A stretch of DNA of 48,839 nucleotides from Clostridiales bacterium (GCA_015055835.1 SVHJ01000006.1:1-48839), one strand, 5' to 3'; counted from the first letter of the stretch, positions 1-11,150 are shown. The notes: generated by a model not told the origin, from the letters alone. Translations and numbers: made by a program.

Positions 1-221
1 AAAAAGTCGTCAGTTACTTCCTTTTCATCATCAGGGTGAGCGCCTACAGTAAAGTACACTTCCTTGTACTTATCTGCTAAAACTTGTCCCTTTTTTGATG
101 ATTTTAAGTCATACCCTGCGTTTATAACGTAATCAACTTGTTCAGTCTTAAAAGAATTTACCACTTCATCTAAACTTTGATACTTTTCGTCGTTTAAGTG
201 GCAATGTACGTCAATAAACAT
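1..221 (-). CDS. tatD: TatD family metal-dependent hydrolase, N-terminal fragment
   Basis: The gene runs off the left edge of the window; about 73 N-terminal residues are visible. They begin MFIDVHCHLND, the metal-binding HxH motif that opens TatD-family (amidohydrolase superfamily) DNases. They continue with a VINAGYD strand and a VGAHPDD segment, both in the places expected for the family. The start codon overlaps the metG stop as TAATG, so translation is probably coupled to metG. The metG-tatD order is common in Firmicutes. By family the protein is a Mg-dependent 3'-5' exonuclease acting in DNA repair or RNA turnover. The substrate cannot be judged from this fragment. Confidence 0.88.
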   Translation of the reverse strand, partial: MFIDVHCHLNDEKYQSLDEVVNSFKTEQVDYVINAGYDLKSSKKGQVLADKYKEVYFTVGAHPDDEKEVTDDF

Positions 222-2173
222 TAAAAAATCTCGCTTCCGTCTTCAATATCTTCAATAGGTGAAATTAGTGAAAGTTTGCCTTCTGCGTTTTCTGCACATA
301 TTATCATACCTTCACTTAATATTCCACGAAGTTTAACAGGTTTTAAGTTGGTTATCATAACAATTTTTTTGCCAACCATTTCTTCAGGGGTGTAGGCTTT
401 TGCTATACCACTTACTACCGTTCTTGTTTCTTCCCCTAGTTTTACAGTTAGTTTAAGTAGTTTATCTGCCTTTTCAACCTTTTCACAAGCAGTTACTAAC
501 GCAACTTTTAGTTCTATCTTTTCAAAGTCAGGGAACTCTATTTGTGCTTTACCCTTCTTTTCTTCTACTACTTCTTCTTTAACTTCTAAAGCCTTGCTTC
601 TTTCTTCTACCATTTTGTTAACCTTTTCCATAATTTCTTTAGTGTCTAATCTCATAAATAAGATGTCTGCTTTTTCCACTACTTTCGTTCCGTTTTCATA
701 TAAACCGAACTTTTCAATATCATCATAATTTCTTAAAGTAGTTCCTAACATTTCTACCGTTTTTAGGGCAGTTTTTGGCATAAATGGTTCAATTAAACTT
801 GCACCGATAACTATAGTTTCCGTTAAGTTATATAAAACGGTCTTTAGTCTATCTAACTTACTTTCATCTTTAGCAAGTACCCAAGGTGCAGTTTCATCAA
901 CGTATTTATTTGCACGTCTAAATAATGACATAACTTCATTAATAGCATCGGCAATTTTAAATTCGCTAATCTTCTTTTCTACCTTTTTATAACAAGCAGT
1001 TGCAATATTAATTAAGTCGTTGTCAACTTCTTCAGTTACCCCTTTATTTTCAACTACGCCACCAAAGTATTTGTTGCTCATAGCAATCGTTCTTGAAACA
1101 AGGTTACCAAATACGTTTGCTAAATCACTATTAACTTTATCAATTATCATTTCCCAACCGATAAGTCCGTCGTTGTCTTCAGGCATTTCAGAAAGTACGT
1201 AATATCTAACTGCGTCAACGCCAAAGAAGTTAACTAAATCGTCAGCGTACATAACGTTGCCTTTACTTTTACTCATCTTTCCACCGTCTTGAAGTAACCA
1301 ACCGTGACCGTAAACCTTTTCAGGTAGTGGGATATCTAAAGCCATTAAGAATATTGGCCAATAGATAGTATGAAATCTAACAATATCTTTACCGATAACG
1401 TGAACGTTTGCTGGCCAGTATTTTTTATATAAATCGTCGTGGTTGCCGTCTAAATCGTAACCGATACCCGTGATATAGTTTGTCAACGCATCAAGCCATA
1501 CGTAAACAACGTGTTTAGGGTCAAAGTCAACGGGAATTCCCCACTTAAACGAACTTCTTGATACGCAAAGGTCTTGAAGACCTGGTTTTAAGAAGTTATT
1601 TAACATTTCGTTCTTTCTTGAAACAGGTAAAATAAATTCAGGGTGGTCTTCGTAATAATTAATTAAACGGTCGGCATACTTACTCATTTTGAAGAAGTAG
1701 GCTTCTTCCTTTGCCTTAACTACTTCTCTACCACAGTCAGGACATTTGCCGTCAACAAGTTGACTGTCCGTCCAGAAAGATTCACAAGGAGTGCAGTAGT
1801 GCCCTTCATAAGCACCTTTATAAATATCCCCTTGTTCGTAAAGTTTTTTGAATATCTTTTGAACTTGCTTTTCGTGGTAACTATCAGTCGTTCTCATAAA
1901 CTTATCATAAGAAACGTCCACTAAGTCCCAAAGTTCTTTAATACCTCCTGCAACTTCATCAACAAATTGTTGTGGGTTTTTATTAACTAATTTTGCCTTT
2001 TCTTCAATTTTTTGACCGTGTTCGTCAGTACCCGTTTGAAAGAATACGTCATAACCGTCACGGCGCTTAAACCTTGCAATACTGTCAGTTAAAATTGCTT
2101 CGTAAGTGTTGCCGATATGTGGCTTGCCTGAAGTATAAGCAATTGCAGTAGTTATATAATATTTACCCTTCAT
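221..2173 (-). CDS. metG: Methionyl-tRNA synthetase with fused C-terminal tRNA-binding domain
   Basis: A 650-residue class I synthetase that charges tRNA-Met. The HIGH-type motif is HIGN at residues 19-22 and the KMSKS loop (GGKMSKSKGNV) lies near residue 300. A CxxC...CxxC zinc knuckle (CTPC, CPDC) sits near residues 127-147 in the connective domain. After an alpha-helical anticodon-binding region and a Lys/Glu-rich linker, the last ~105 residues (starting near PDFEKIEL) form the EMAPII/Arc1p-like dimerising tRNA-binding domain, as in Bacillus MetRS. The start is supported by AAGGAGC seven bases upstream. tatD follows with a one-base stop/start overlap, so the two share a transcript. No T-box is seen in the leader. 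Confidence 0.98.
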   Translation of the reverse strand: MKGKYYITTAIAYTSGKPHIGNTYEAILTDSIARFKRRDGYDVFFQTGTDEHGQKIEEKAKLVNKNPQQFVDEVAGGIKELWDLVDVSYDKFMRTTDSYHEKQVQKIFKKLYEQGDIYKGAYEGHYCTPCESFWTDSQLVDGKCPDCGREVVKAKEEAYFFKMSKYADRLINYYEDHPEFILPVSRKNEMLNNFLKPGLQDLCVSRSSFKWGIPVDFDPKHVVYVWLDALTNYITGIGYDLDGNHDDLYKKYWPANVHVIGKDIVRFHTIYWPIFLMALDIPLPEKVYGHGWLLQDGGKMSKSKGNVMYADDLVNFFGVDAVRYYVLSEMPEDNDGLIGWEMIIDKVNSDLANVFGNLVSRTIAMSNKYFGGVVENKGVTEEVDNDLINIATACYKKVEKKISEFKIADAINEVMSLFRRANKYVDETAPWVLAKDESKLDRLKTVLYNLTETIVIGASLIEPFMPKTALKTVEMLGTTLRNYDDIEKFGLYENGTKVVEKADILFMRLDTKEIMEKVNKMVEERSKALEVKEEVVEEKKGKAQIEFPDFEKIELKVALVTACEKVEKADKLLKLTVKLGEETRTVVSGIAKAYTPEEMVGKKIVMITNLKPVKLRGILSEGMIICAENAEGKLSLISPIEDIEDGSEIF

Positions 2174-2242
2174 AGAACGCTCCTTTATAGATAATTTTAA
2201 GCCCTTAACTTAAAACCCATACTTTTCCATTATTTAACTAAT

Positions 2243-2271
2243 ATTTTAATATATTTACCAAAAAAAGTAAA
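2243..2271 (-). promoter_or_regulatory. Putative sigma-A promoter of metG-tatD
   Basis: On the minus strand TTTACT (2271-2266) and TAAAAT (2248-2243) are separated by exactly 17 bases, which gives a leader of about 60 bases before metG. The -35 matches consensus at four of six positions and the region is AT-rich, so this is moderately supported. Confidence 0.5.
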
Positions 2272-2304
2272 CATAATTATTAAAATTTAAGCATAAAGTT
2301 TAGT

Positions 2305-2856
2305 ATGAATTTGGTTTTTACACTCGTTTTTTTAATTTCCATCATTTTTTTGTGTTTTATTTCGCCAGATACCGTTCTTTCTGCAATGCTAACCGGTGGT
2401 GAAAAGGCGCTTACCCTATCTTTACAGGTTGTTACCGTTTACGCCGTTTGGCTTGGCGTTTTTGAAATTATGGATAGAAGTGGGCTTTCACAAAAAATTG
2501 CTAAATGGCTTAAGCCTTTTATTAGATTTTTGTTTGGCGACGTTAGTAAAGAAGCAAACGAATATATGACTTTAAATATTTCTGCAAACCTTTTGGGTAT
2601 GAGTGGTGGAACTACGCCTATGGGTATTAAATCAGTATTAGCGCTTGAAAATGATAAAAATTCTTACTACGCTATCGTTATGTTTTTTGTTATAAACGCA
2701 ACTAGCGTTCAACTTATACCCTCTTCCATTTTAGCGCTTAGAACTAGTATGGGTTCAATTAATCCAAGCGATATAATTTTACCAACTATTTTGGCGACCT
2801 TACTTTCTACTATTATAGGAATACTTTTAGTTAAAATTTTTGTTAGGAAAAAATAA
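2305..2856 (+). CDS. spmA: Spore maturation protein A (nucleoside-recognition fold membrane protein)
   Basis: A 183-residue membrane protein with about five hydrophobic segments. The segments ALTLSLQVVTVYAVWLG and LNISANLLGMSGGTTPMG are typical of SpmA, a Gate/nucleoside-recognition family protein. In Bacillus, SpmA acts with SpmB in dehydrating the spore core. spmB follows with a TAATG overlap. The start is unusual: no AGGAGG-like sequence precedes the ATG, although the start agrees with the family's N-terminus. ATATTT at 2251-2256 and CATAATTA at 2272-2279 faintly resemble a sigma-E-type promoter, which would suit a sporulation gene, but this is weak in AT-rich DNA. The family also occurs in non-sporulating bacteria, so it does not prove sporulation. 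Confidence 0.88.
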   Translation: MNLVFTLVFLISIIFLCFISPDTVLSAMLTGGEKALTLSLQVVTVYAVWLGVFEIMDRSGLSQKIAKWLKPFIRFLFGDVSKEANEYMTLNISANLLGMSGGTTPMGIKSVLALENDKNSYYAIVMFFVINATSVQLIPSSILALRTSMGSINPSDIILPTILATLLSTIIGILLVKIFVRKK

Positions 2857-3362
2857 TGTCTAGTTTTTTTATACCTGTTTTATTTATCATTGTTTTTATT
2901 TATGGAATAGTTAAAAAGGTCAAGCCTTACGACGCTTTTACAGATGGCGCTAAAGGAGCAATTCCTTTCGTTACCACTTTGTTTCCTTTTTTAGTTAGCA
3001 TTTTCGTATTAACCGAACTTTTTGATAAAAGTGGGCTTTCTGATATCTTAGTTAACTTTTTAGCACCATTTTTTAACTTTTTTGGCGTTCCTAAAGAACT
3101 TTGCAAACTACTATTAATTAAACCTTTTTCAGGAAGTGGTTCACTTGCTGTTGTTAGCGATATTTATAATATCTACGGGGTGGATAGTTATCTAAGTAGG
3201 TGCGCTTCAGTTATTTACGGTAGTAGTGAAACGGTATTTTATATTGCTGCCGTTTACTTTGCAAAAGCAAAAACAAAAAAACTACTAACGCCTATTATAA
3301 TATCGCTAGTAGCTTCCTTTTTTTCTTCAGTATTTGCCTGTTTTATTTGTTTAATATTATAA
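2856..3362 (+). CDS. spmB: Spore maturation protein B
   Basis: A 168-residue membrane protein with four to five hydrophobic helices. The motifs PYDAFTDGAKGAIPF, LIKPFSGSGSLAV and SVIYGSSETVFYI are hallmarks of SpmB, the partner of SpmA in spore core dehydration and heat resistance. The ATG overlaps the spmA stop (TAATG), and an AGGA ribosome binding site lies inside the end of spmA. The pair forms a two-gene operon closed by a strong hairpin terminator a few bases after the stop. Confidence 0.92.
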   Translation: MSSFFIPVLFIIVFIYGIVKKVKPYDAFTDGAKGAIPFVTTLFPFLVSIFVLTELFDKSGLSDILVNFLAPFFNFFGVPKELCKLLLIKPFSGSGSLAVVSDIYNIYGVDSYLSRCASVIYGSSETVFYIAAVYFAKAKTKKLLTPIIISLVASFFSSVFACFICLIL

Positions 3363-3365
3363 AAG

Positions 3366-3391
3366 AAAAGCCGAGAAATTTCTCGGCTTTT
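3366..3391. terminator. Bidirectional terminator between spmB and guaB
   Basis: A perfect 26-base palindrome with core GCCGAGA...TCTCGGC is flanked by A and T runs on both sides. It can end both converging transcripts, spmAB on plus and guaB on minus. Confidence 0.92.
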
Positions 3392-3406
3392 TTATTAACT
3401 ATAAGA

Positions 3407-5331
<1,925 letters not shown>

Positions 5332-5357
5332 TATTACTTCCACAAATTATTTTTTCT

Positions 5358-5386
5358 ATTTTACCAAACAAATTAAAAAAAATCAA
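5358..5386 (-). promoter_or_regulatory. Putative extended -10 promoter for the membrane protein-guaB unit
   Basis: On the minus strand TTGATT (5386-5381) and TAAAAT (5363-5358) are spaced by 17 bases. A TGG immediately before the -10 makes it an extended -10 element. It lies about 27 bases before the chosen start codon. Confidence 0.6.
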
Positions 5387-5457
5387 TCCTAATTAGCAAA
5401 AAATGTCATATATTTTTTATAATTTTTCTATATTTATCATATAGGAGTTTTGTTTTT

Positions 5458-6126
5458 ATGAAAAAGTTTACCTTTATAACCTTTTTACTTATGATAATTT
5501 TTTGTTTTACGTCTATTTCTTGTGCTAAGCACAATTCTCTTTCCCCTTACGTTAGCGACGTTAGAGAGGATATTTTTGTTGGCGAAAATAAAGATTTTTC
5601 CTTAAAGGCTTACCTTGGTAAAAGAGAAGAACCTTTTATAAAAGACGGTACAGTTGGCTTGATAAAGCCACGCCTTTTTGTAAAAATAACTAATAATTTT
5701 AATACTAATACTGAAGTTAAAGGGGTTATTACTTTTAATAAAATTTCTTACACCGAAGTTTTTAAGTTTGACCCTTTAACCAACAATCTTTCTGCTAATT
5801 TTAATATAGAAAATTTTAGCGATAAGACTTTTGATATAACTCTTTTTTACTTAGACACTTCTTCTACTATAACCTTAAACTCTATTAAGCCGACGAATGC
5901 TTTAAGCGTTAACGATGCGCTTAACTTTTTACAAAAAAATCAACCGACTTTAATAGATGGTTATTTTGATGAAAATAAAAACTTTAACGCTGAACTTTTC
6001 GTTAGACTTATAGTTGAAAAAGAAAAGCCTTACTATTATATAGGTATTGCCACAAGCAAAAAAGTTGTTGCCTTTTTACTTGATGGATACACAGGCGAAG
6101 TGCTTTCAATTAAGGAAGTGTTTTAG
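5458..6126 (+). CDS. Predicted lipoprotein with a C-terminal PepSY-like strand region
   Basis: A 222-residue secreted protein of unknown role. A 22-residue signal peptide (MKKFTFITFLLMIIFCF...) ends at a Cys in the context TSISC. This is a weak lipobox, since Ser occupies the usual Leu/Val/Ile position. The mature part is beta-rich and Asn/Lys/Phe-rich. The last 35 residues (YYYIGIATSKKVVAFLLD, then GYTGEVLSI) resemble the end of PepSY-type domains. AGGAG lies ten bases before the ATG. It is a single gene running divergently from the guaB unit and convergently with glnS. Confidence 0.72.
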   Translation: MKKFTFITFLLMIIFCFTSISCAKHNSLSPYVSDVREDIFVGENKDFSLKAYLGKREEPFIKDGTVGLIKPRLFVKITNNFNTNTEVKGVITFNKISYTEVFKFDPLTNNLSANFNIENFSDKTFDITLFYLDTSSTITLNSIKPTNALSVNDALNFLQKNQPTLIDGYFDENKNFNAELFVRLIVEKEKPYYYIGIATSKKVVAFLLDGYTGEVLSIKEVF

Positions 6127-6199
6127 TGTAAAACAAAAAGTATTTTATAGTATTTTTTCTACCAAAATTCAGTCAGCATATTGTGGAGTAGCCTAATCA

Positions 6200-6226
6200 A
6201 AAAGGGCAGAGTTGTTCTGCCCTTTT
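6200..6226. terminator. Terminator between the lipoprotein gene and glnS
   Basis: An 11-base-pair stem (AAAAGGGCAGA / TCTGCCCTTTT) with a five-base loop sits two bases beyond the glnS stop. T runs on both strands let it serve both convergent genes. Confidence 0.85.
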
Positions 6227-6227
6227 G

Positions 6228-7850
6228 TTATTTGTTGAAATTGTCTTTTAATGCAACGATTTCAGATAATACCTTGCCGTCTTTAGTTTCAAGCACCTTA
6301 AAATAACCAGTTCTTAAAACTTGGAAAGATTTATCTTCGTTTTCTAAAACGTAAGGTTCTACTAAACCATTAAATTTGTGTACGCTGTCATAGTTCATTC
6401 TTTCAGAGAAGTCTTGACCTGCATACTCTTCATCTTTTAATAGATATTCGTACTTTCTTACTTCAATAGGAACTGCAGTTTTTGCGTTAACCCATTGAAT
6501 AACGCCTTTAACCTTAATTCCACTTGTGTCGCTACCACTTTTTGAGTCAGGGAAGTAGGTACATTTTAGTTCAACTACTTCGCCCTTTTCATCAAGGGTA
6601 ACTTCATCACACTTAATAATGTACGCATTTTTAAGTCTAACGTAGCCGTCCTTTTTAAGTCTAAAATACTTTGGTGGTGGATTTAGTGAAAAATCGTCCC
6701 TATCAATATAAATTTCTTTTGAAAAATCAATATCTCTTTGTACGCCTTCAAGGTTAGGATTTACGTCAAACTTAAGTTTTTCTTCCCCTTCGTAATTGGT
6801 GATTGTAACCTTTAATGGCTTTAATACGCCCATTACTCTTTCAGCGTGTAAATTTAAGTATTCTCTTGTAACTGCGTCTAAATAACTGATTTGAACTTCA
6901 GAATTGGCTTTAGCAACACCTATTCTACCACAGAAGTCTTTTAATGCTTCAGCAGGGATACCCCTGTTTCTTATACCTGCAAGCGTTGGCATACGTGGGT
7001 CGTCCCAACCGTCAACAGCACCCTCTTCTACAAGTTTTTTAAGGTATCTTTTACTCATAACTAGGTTAGTTACGTTTAGTCTTGCAAATTCAATTTGGCG
7101 TGGTTTATTAACAAAACCTAAAGTTATTCCCACCCAGTCGTATAAAGGTCTATGGTCTTCAAACTCTAAAGTACAAATTGAGTGCGTTACCCCTTGCATA
7201 TAGTCGCAAATAGGGTGAGCGTAGTCATACATAGGATAAATGCACCATTTATCACCCGTTCTGTGGTGTGTTTGGCGTAAAATTCTGTAAATAACAGGGT
7301 CTCTCATATTGATGTTAGGAGACGCCATATCAATTTTCGCTCTTAAACACTTTTCACCGTCGGCGTACTTTCCTTCTCTCATTTCAGTAAAGAGTTTTAA
7401 GTTTTCTTCTATGCTACGGTTTCTATAAGGACTTTCTTTACCCTTTTCAGTTAAAGTTCCCCTGTTTTTGCTAATTTCTTCTGCACTTAAGTCGCATACG
7501 AAAGCCTTGCCCATTTTAATTAGTTCAATGGCAAAATTATAAATATCTTCAAAATAGTCAGATGCAAAAGTTTGCTTGTCCCACTTAAAGCCAAGCCACT
7601 CAATATCCTTTTTTATTGCGTCAACGAATTCCGTTTTTTCTTTAGAAGGGTTGGTGTCGTCAAAAAATAGGTTGCACTTACCTTTATACTTTTCTTTAAT
7701 ACCAAAGTTTATGCACAAACTTTTTGCGTGACCTATATGTAAATATCCGTTAGGTTCTGGTGGAAATCTTGTTTGTACGCTACTAACCTTTCCACTTTCT
7801 AACTCTTGATTTATTATTTGTTCAATAAAGTTTTCAGCCACTACAGCCAT
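6228..7850 (-). CDS. glnS: Glutaminyl-tRNA synthetase
   Basis: A 540-residue class I synthetase charging tRNA-Gln directly. The motif FPPEPNGYLHIGHAKS carries the HIGH signature near residue 37, and the KMSKS-loop equivalent is VMSKRYLKKL near residue 267. LEFEDHRPLYDW and the C-terminal beta-barrel anticodon-binding domains are canonical for GlnRS rather than bacterial GluRS. The start is supported by AAGGAGAG. fhs lies 19 bases upstream on the same strand, so the two are probably co-transcribed. Many Firmicutes lack GlnRS and use GatCAB amidation, so direct charging is a lineage-informative trait here. Confidence 0.97.
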   Translation of the reverse strand: MAVVAENFIEQIINQELESGKVSSVQTRFPPEPNGYLHIGHAKSLCINFGIKEKYKGKCNLFFDDTNPSKEKTEFVDAIKKDIEWLGFKWDKQTFASDYFEDIYNFAIELIKMGKAFVCDLSAEEISKNRGTLTEKGKESPYRNRSIEENLKLFTEMREGKYADGEKCLRAKIDMASPNINMRDPVIYRILRQTHHRTGDKWCIYPMYDYAHPICDYMQGVTHSICTLEFEDHRPLYDWVGITLGFVNKPRQIEFARLNVTNLVMSKRYLKKLVEEGAVDGWDDPRMPTLAGIRNRGIPAEALKDFCGRIGVAKANSEVQISYLDAVTREYLNLHAERVMGVLKPLKVTITNYEGEEKLKFDVNPNLEGVQRDIDFSKEIYIDRDDFSLNPPPKYFRLKKDGYVRLKNAYIIKCDEVTLDEKGEVVELKCTYFPDSKSGSDTSGIKVKGVIQWVNAKTAVPIEVRKYEYLLKDEEYAGQDFSERMNYDSVHKFNGLVEPYVLENEDKSFQVLRTGYFKVLETKDGKVLSEIVALKDNFNK

Positions 7851-7869
7851 ATTAAACTCTCCTTAAGGT

Positions 7870-9519
7870 TTAGAATAAACCTACTATTTCACCTGTTTCT
7901 GTATTGATATCAATTCTTTCAGCGGCAGGAACTTTTGATAAACCTGGCATTAACATAATTGCGCCTGCTACTACTACGATAAATTCTGCGCCACCTTTTA
8001 GAATAATATCTCTTACCTTTACAGTAAAGCCTGTTGGTCTTGAAATTAACTTAGCGTCGTCAGAAAGAGAGTATTGAGTTTTTGCAATGATTACAGGTAG
8101 TTTGCCGTAACCCATCTTTTCAATATCTTCAATCTTCTTTAATGCTTCTTCAGAAAATTCTACACCGTCGCCACCGTAAACGTTTTTAACAACGTCTTCA
8201 ATCTTTTTTGTAACTTTGTCGTTTAGGTCGTATGAATAGGTTAGTTTTGATTCCTTTTCACAAGCTTTCATAACCTTGTCAGCAAGTTCAAGTCCACCTA
8301 AACCACCCTTTAGGAACACGTCTGTAAACGCAATTTCAGTACCAGTCTTAGCAACTTCTTCAGTTAATAAGTCTAATTCTGCTTGAGTATCGGTTGCAAA
8401 TCTATTTAATGCAACTACAACTGGTTTTGAGTAAACGTTTTGAATGTTTTCAATATGTTTAATTAAGTTAGGAAGACCTTTCTTTAATGCGTCTAAGTCT
8501 TCGTTCTTTAAATCTTCTTTATTAGCGCCACCGTGAAGTTTAAGCGCTTTAACAGTTGCAACGATAACTACTGCGTTTGGTTCGATACCAGCAACTCTAC
8601 ACTTAACGTCAAGGAACTTTTCAGCACCAAGGTCAGCACCAAAACCTGCTTCAGTTACCGTGTAATCAGCAAGGCTCATTGCAGTATAAGTTGCTAAAAT
8701 ACTGTTACAACCGTGCGCAATGTTAGCGAATGGTCCACCGTGGATAATTGCAGGTGTGCCTTCTAAAGTTTGTACAAGGTTAGGTTTAATAGCGTCCTTA
8801 AGTACGGTTGCCATTGCGCCGTCTGCCTTTAAGTCTTTAGCGTAAACGTATTCGCCCTTTTTATTTAAGCCAACGATAATATTACCAAGTCTTCTCTTTA
8901 AGTCAGTAAAGTCTTTTGATAGACATAAAATTGCCATTACTTCACAAGCAGAAGTAATTTCAAAACCGTCCGTTCTTTCAACACCTTGTCCTCTTTGACC
9001 AACTGTGATGTAACGAAGCGCTCTATCGTTCATATCCATACAACGCTTAAAGTAAATGTTGTCTAAGTCAATATCAAGTGCGTTACCTGAGAAAATGTGG
9101 TTGTCAAGTAAAGCGCAAAGTAGGTTGTTTGCAGTTGTGATTGCGTGGAAGTCACCAGTAAAGTGTAAGTTAATATCTTCCATAGGAACAACTTGTGCAT
9201 AGCCACCACCAGCTGCACCACCCTTTATACCAAAAACTGGTCCTAAAGAAGGTTCACGAAGTGCTAAACAAACCTTTTGATTTCTTTGTTTTAAACCGTC
9301 GGCAAGTCCGATTGAAACTGTTGTTTTTCCTTCGCCTGATGCCGTTGGGTTAATTGCAGTAACTAAAATGAGTTTTGACTTTAAGTCTTTTTTACAAGGG
9401 ATTTTTGCTTTATATTTTCCATATAAATCTAAATCTTCTTCCTTTAATCCTAAAGTTTTTGCGATTTCACGAATATCTTTTAACTGACATTGTGAAGAAA
9501 TTTCGATATCTGTTAACAT
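7870..9519 (-). CDS. fhs: Formate-tetrahydrofolate ligase
   Basis: A 549-residue enzyme forming 10-formyl-THF from formate, THF and ATP. It feeds purine synthesis, fMet formation and, in acetogens, the methyl branch of the Wood-Ljungdahl pathway. The P-loop-like PTASGEGKTT is at residues 58-67. EPSLGPVFGIKGGAAGGGYAQ, LHFTGDFHAI and TDGFEITSACEVMAI are canonical. Length is typical. The ribosome binding site AAGGAAGG and a promoter with a near-consensus -10 lie upstream. It is the first gene of a pair with glnS. Presence alone does not show acetogenesis. Confidence 0.98.
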   Translation of the reverse strand: MLTDIEISSQCQLKDIREIAKTLGLKEEDLDLYGKYKAKIPCKKDLKSKLILVTAINPTASGEGKTTVSIGLADGLKQRNQKVCLALREPSLGPVFGIKGGAAGGGYAQVVPMEDINLHFTGDFHAITTANNLLCALLDNHIFSGNALDIDLDNIYFKRCMDMNDRALRYITVGQRGQGVERTDGFEITSACEVMAILCLSKDFTDLKRRLGNIIVGLNKKGEYVYAKDLKADGAMATVLKDAIKPNLVQTLEGTPAIIHGGPFANIAHGCNSILATYTAMSLADYTVTEAGFGADLGAEKFLDVKCRVAGIEPNAVVIVATVKALKLHGGANKEDLKNEDLDALKKGLPNLIKHIENIQNVYSKPVVVALNRFATDTQAELDLLTEEVAKTGTEIAFTDVFLKGGLGGLELADKVMKACEKESKLTYSYDLNDKVTKKIEDVVKNVYGGDGVEFSEEALKKIEDIEKMGYGKLPVIIAKTQYSLSDDAKLISRPTGFTVKVRDIILKGGAEFIVVVAGAIMLMPGLSKVPAAERIDINTETGEIVGLF

Positions 9520-9550
9520 TAGTACACCTTCCTTAAAAAAATATTTTCCT

Positions 9551-9578
9551 ATTATAATAAAATGATATCACAAATCAA
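9551..9578 (-). promoter_or_regulatory. Promoter of fhs-glnS
   Basis: On the minus strand TTGATT (9578-9573), a 16-base spacer and a perfect TATAAT (9556-9551) lie 31 bases before the fhs start. Confidence 0.7.
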
Positions 9579-9654
9579 AAAATAAATAAAGTATTTTTTA
9601 CCCTTAATTTTAACTATTTTTAATAACTTAACTTTATTTTACCCCCTTTTTAAC

Positions 9655-9683
9655 TTGACTTAAAACTCTCCATATATTAAAAT
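9655..9683 (+). promoter_or_regulatory. Promoter of the glycyl-tRNA synthetase gene
   Basis: TTGACT and TAAAAT are spaced by exactly 17 bases and predict a leader of only about 30 bases. That leaves no room for a T-box, so this synthetase gene is not T-box controlled. Confidence 0.75.
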
Positions 9684-9721
9684 TAATACATAAATTTGAT
9701 TTTTAAATAAAAGGTATTATT

Positions 9722-11101
9722 ATGGAAGAAAAAAGAAACGTAACGATGGAAAAAATTGTTAATCTTTGTAAATCAAGGGGTATTATCTTCCCTGGTAGTG
9801 AAATCTACGGTGGTATGGGTAATACTTGGGACTACGGCCCTATCGGTGTTGAAATTAAAAACAACGTTAAAAAAGCTTGGTGGAAAAGATTTGTTCAAGA
9901 AAGCGAAAACTCTTTTGGTGTTGACGCCGCTATTTTAATGAATTCAAGGGTTTGGGACGCTTCTGGTCATACTGCATCTTTTTCAGACCCTAAAATGGAC
10001 TGTAAAGAATGTAAGACAAGACACCGTGCTGATAACTTAATTGAAGCGCACTCTAAAGGTACCGTTAACCCTGACCTTATGAGTAACGAAGAAATGGAAC
10101 AATATATTAAAGAACATAACGTTGCTTGTCCTAAGTGTGGTAAGTCAAACTTTACACCTATTAGACAATTTAACATGATGTTTGAAACAAGCCGTGGCGT
10201 AACGGATGAAAACCAAAACAAAATTTACTTAAGACCAGAAACTGCTCAAGGTGAATTTGTTAACTTCTTAAACGTTCAAAGAACTACTAGAGCAAAAGTT
10301 CCTTTCGGTATCGCTCAAATAGGTAAAGCGTTTAGAAACGAAATTACACCAGGTAACTTTATTTTTAGAACTATTGAATTTGAACAAATGGAACATCAAT
10401 GGTTCTGTAAAGAAGGTACTGACGGCGAATATTACAACTTCTTTAAGGAAAAGGCTTGGGAATTCTTAGTTGACCTTGGAATTGATAAGGACCACTTAAG
10501 ATATAAAGACCACGACAAACTTGCACACTATGCAAGGGCTGCTTGTGATATTCAATACCTATTCCCTATCGGTTGGTCTGAACTTAACGGTATTCATAAC
10601 AGAACTAACTACGACCTATCTCGCCACCAAGAATATTCTGGTAAGAGTATGGAATATATCGACCCAGTTAACAATGAAAGATACGTTCCTTACGTTGTTG
10701 AATACTCTATCGGTGCTGATAGACTTATGCTTGCAGTTTTATCTGAAGCGTATGAAGAAGAAAAACTTGAAAACGGCGATACGAGAGTTGTTATGCACTT
10801 CCACCCTGCTATTGCTGCTTACAAGGTTGCAGTTTTACCACTTCAAAAGAACTTAGGTGAAAAGGCTAAAGAAATTTACAAAAAACTTTCTAAAGACTTT
10901 ATGTGTACTTATGATGAAGCAGGTTCTATCGGTAAAAGATATCGTCGTCAAGATGAAATTGGTACTCCATTCTGTATCACTATCGACTTTGATACTTTAG
11001 AAAACGATACGGTTACCGTTCGTGATAGAGATACAATGAGCCAAATTAGATTATCTGTTGACGAATTACCTGACTTTATTAGTAAAGCAATTAAGTTTTA
11101 A
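9722..11101 (+). CDS. glyQS: Glycyl-tRNA synthetase, single-chain alpha2 type
   Basis: A 459-residue class II synthetase of the eukaryote/Gram-positive single-chain type, not the alpha2-beta2 GlyQ/GlyS type. IFPGSEIYGGMGNTWDYGP begins the active site. CKECKTRHRADN and CPKCGKSNF form a Cys-rich insertion. RPETAQGEFVNF, FRTIEFEQMEHQWF and SIGADRLMLAVL carry motifs 2 and 3. An HGTP anticodon-binding domain begins near FHPAIAAYKVAVLPL. A short AAAGG ribosome binding site precedes the ATG. It is monocistronic, with its own promoter and terminator. Confidence 0.98.
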   Translation: MEEKRNVTMEKIVNLCKSRGIIFPGSEIYGGMGNTWDYGPIGVEIKNNVKKAWWKRFVQESENSFGVDAAILMNSRVWDASGHTASFSDPKMDCKECKTRHRADNLIEAHSKGTVNPDLMSNEEMEQYIKEHNVACPKCGKSNFTPIRQFNMMFETSRGVTDENQNKIYLRPETAQGEFVNFLNVQRTTRAKVPFGIAQIGKAFRNEITPGNFIFRTIEFEQMEHQWFCKEGTDGEYYNFFKEKAWEFLVDLGIDKDHLRYKDHDKLAHYARAACDIQYLFPIGWSELNGIHNRTNYDLSRHQEYSGKSMEYIDPVNNERYVPYVVEYSIGADRLMLAVLSEAYEEEKLENGDTRVVMHFHPAIAAYKVAVLPLQKNLGEKAKEIYKKLSKDFMCTYDEAGSIGKRYRRQDEIGTPFCITIDFDTLENDTVTVRDRDTMSQIRLSVDELPDFISKAIKF

Positions 11102-11103
11102 TT

Positions 11104-11130
11104 AAAAGGCACTTGAAAAGAGTGCCTTTT
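11104..11130 (+). terminator. Terminator of the glycyl-tRNA synthetase gene
   Basis: A 10-base-pair stem AAAAGGCACT / AGTGCCTTTT with a seven-base loop and a T run begins two bases after the stop codon. Confidence 0.9.
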
Positions 11131-11150
11131 TTATACCAAAATTTAAAATT

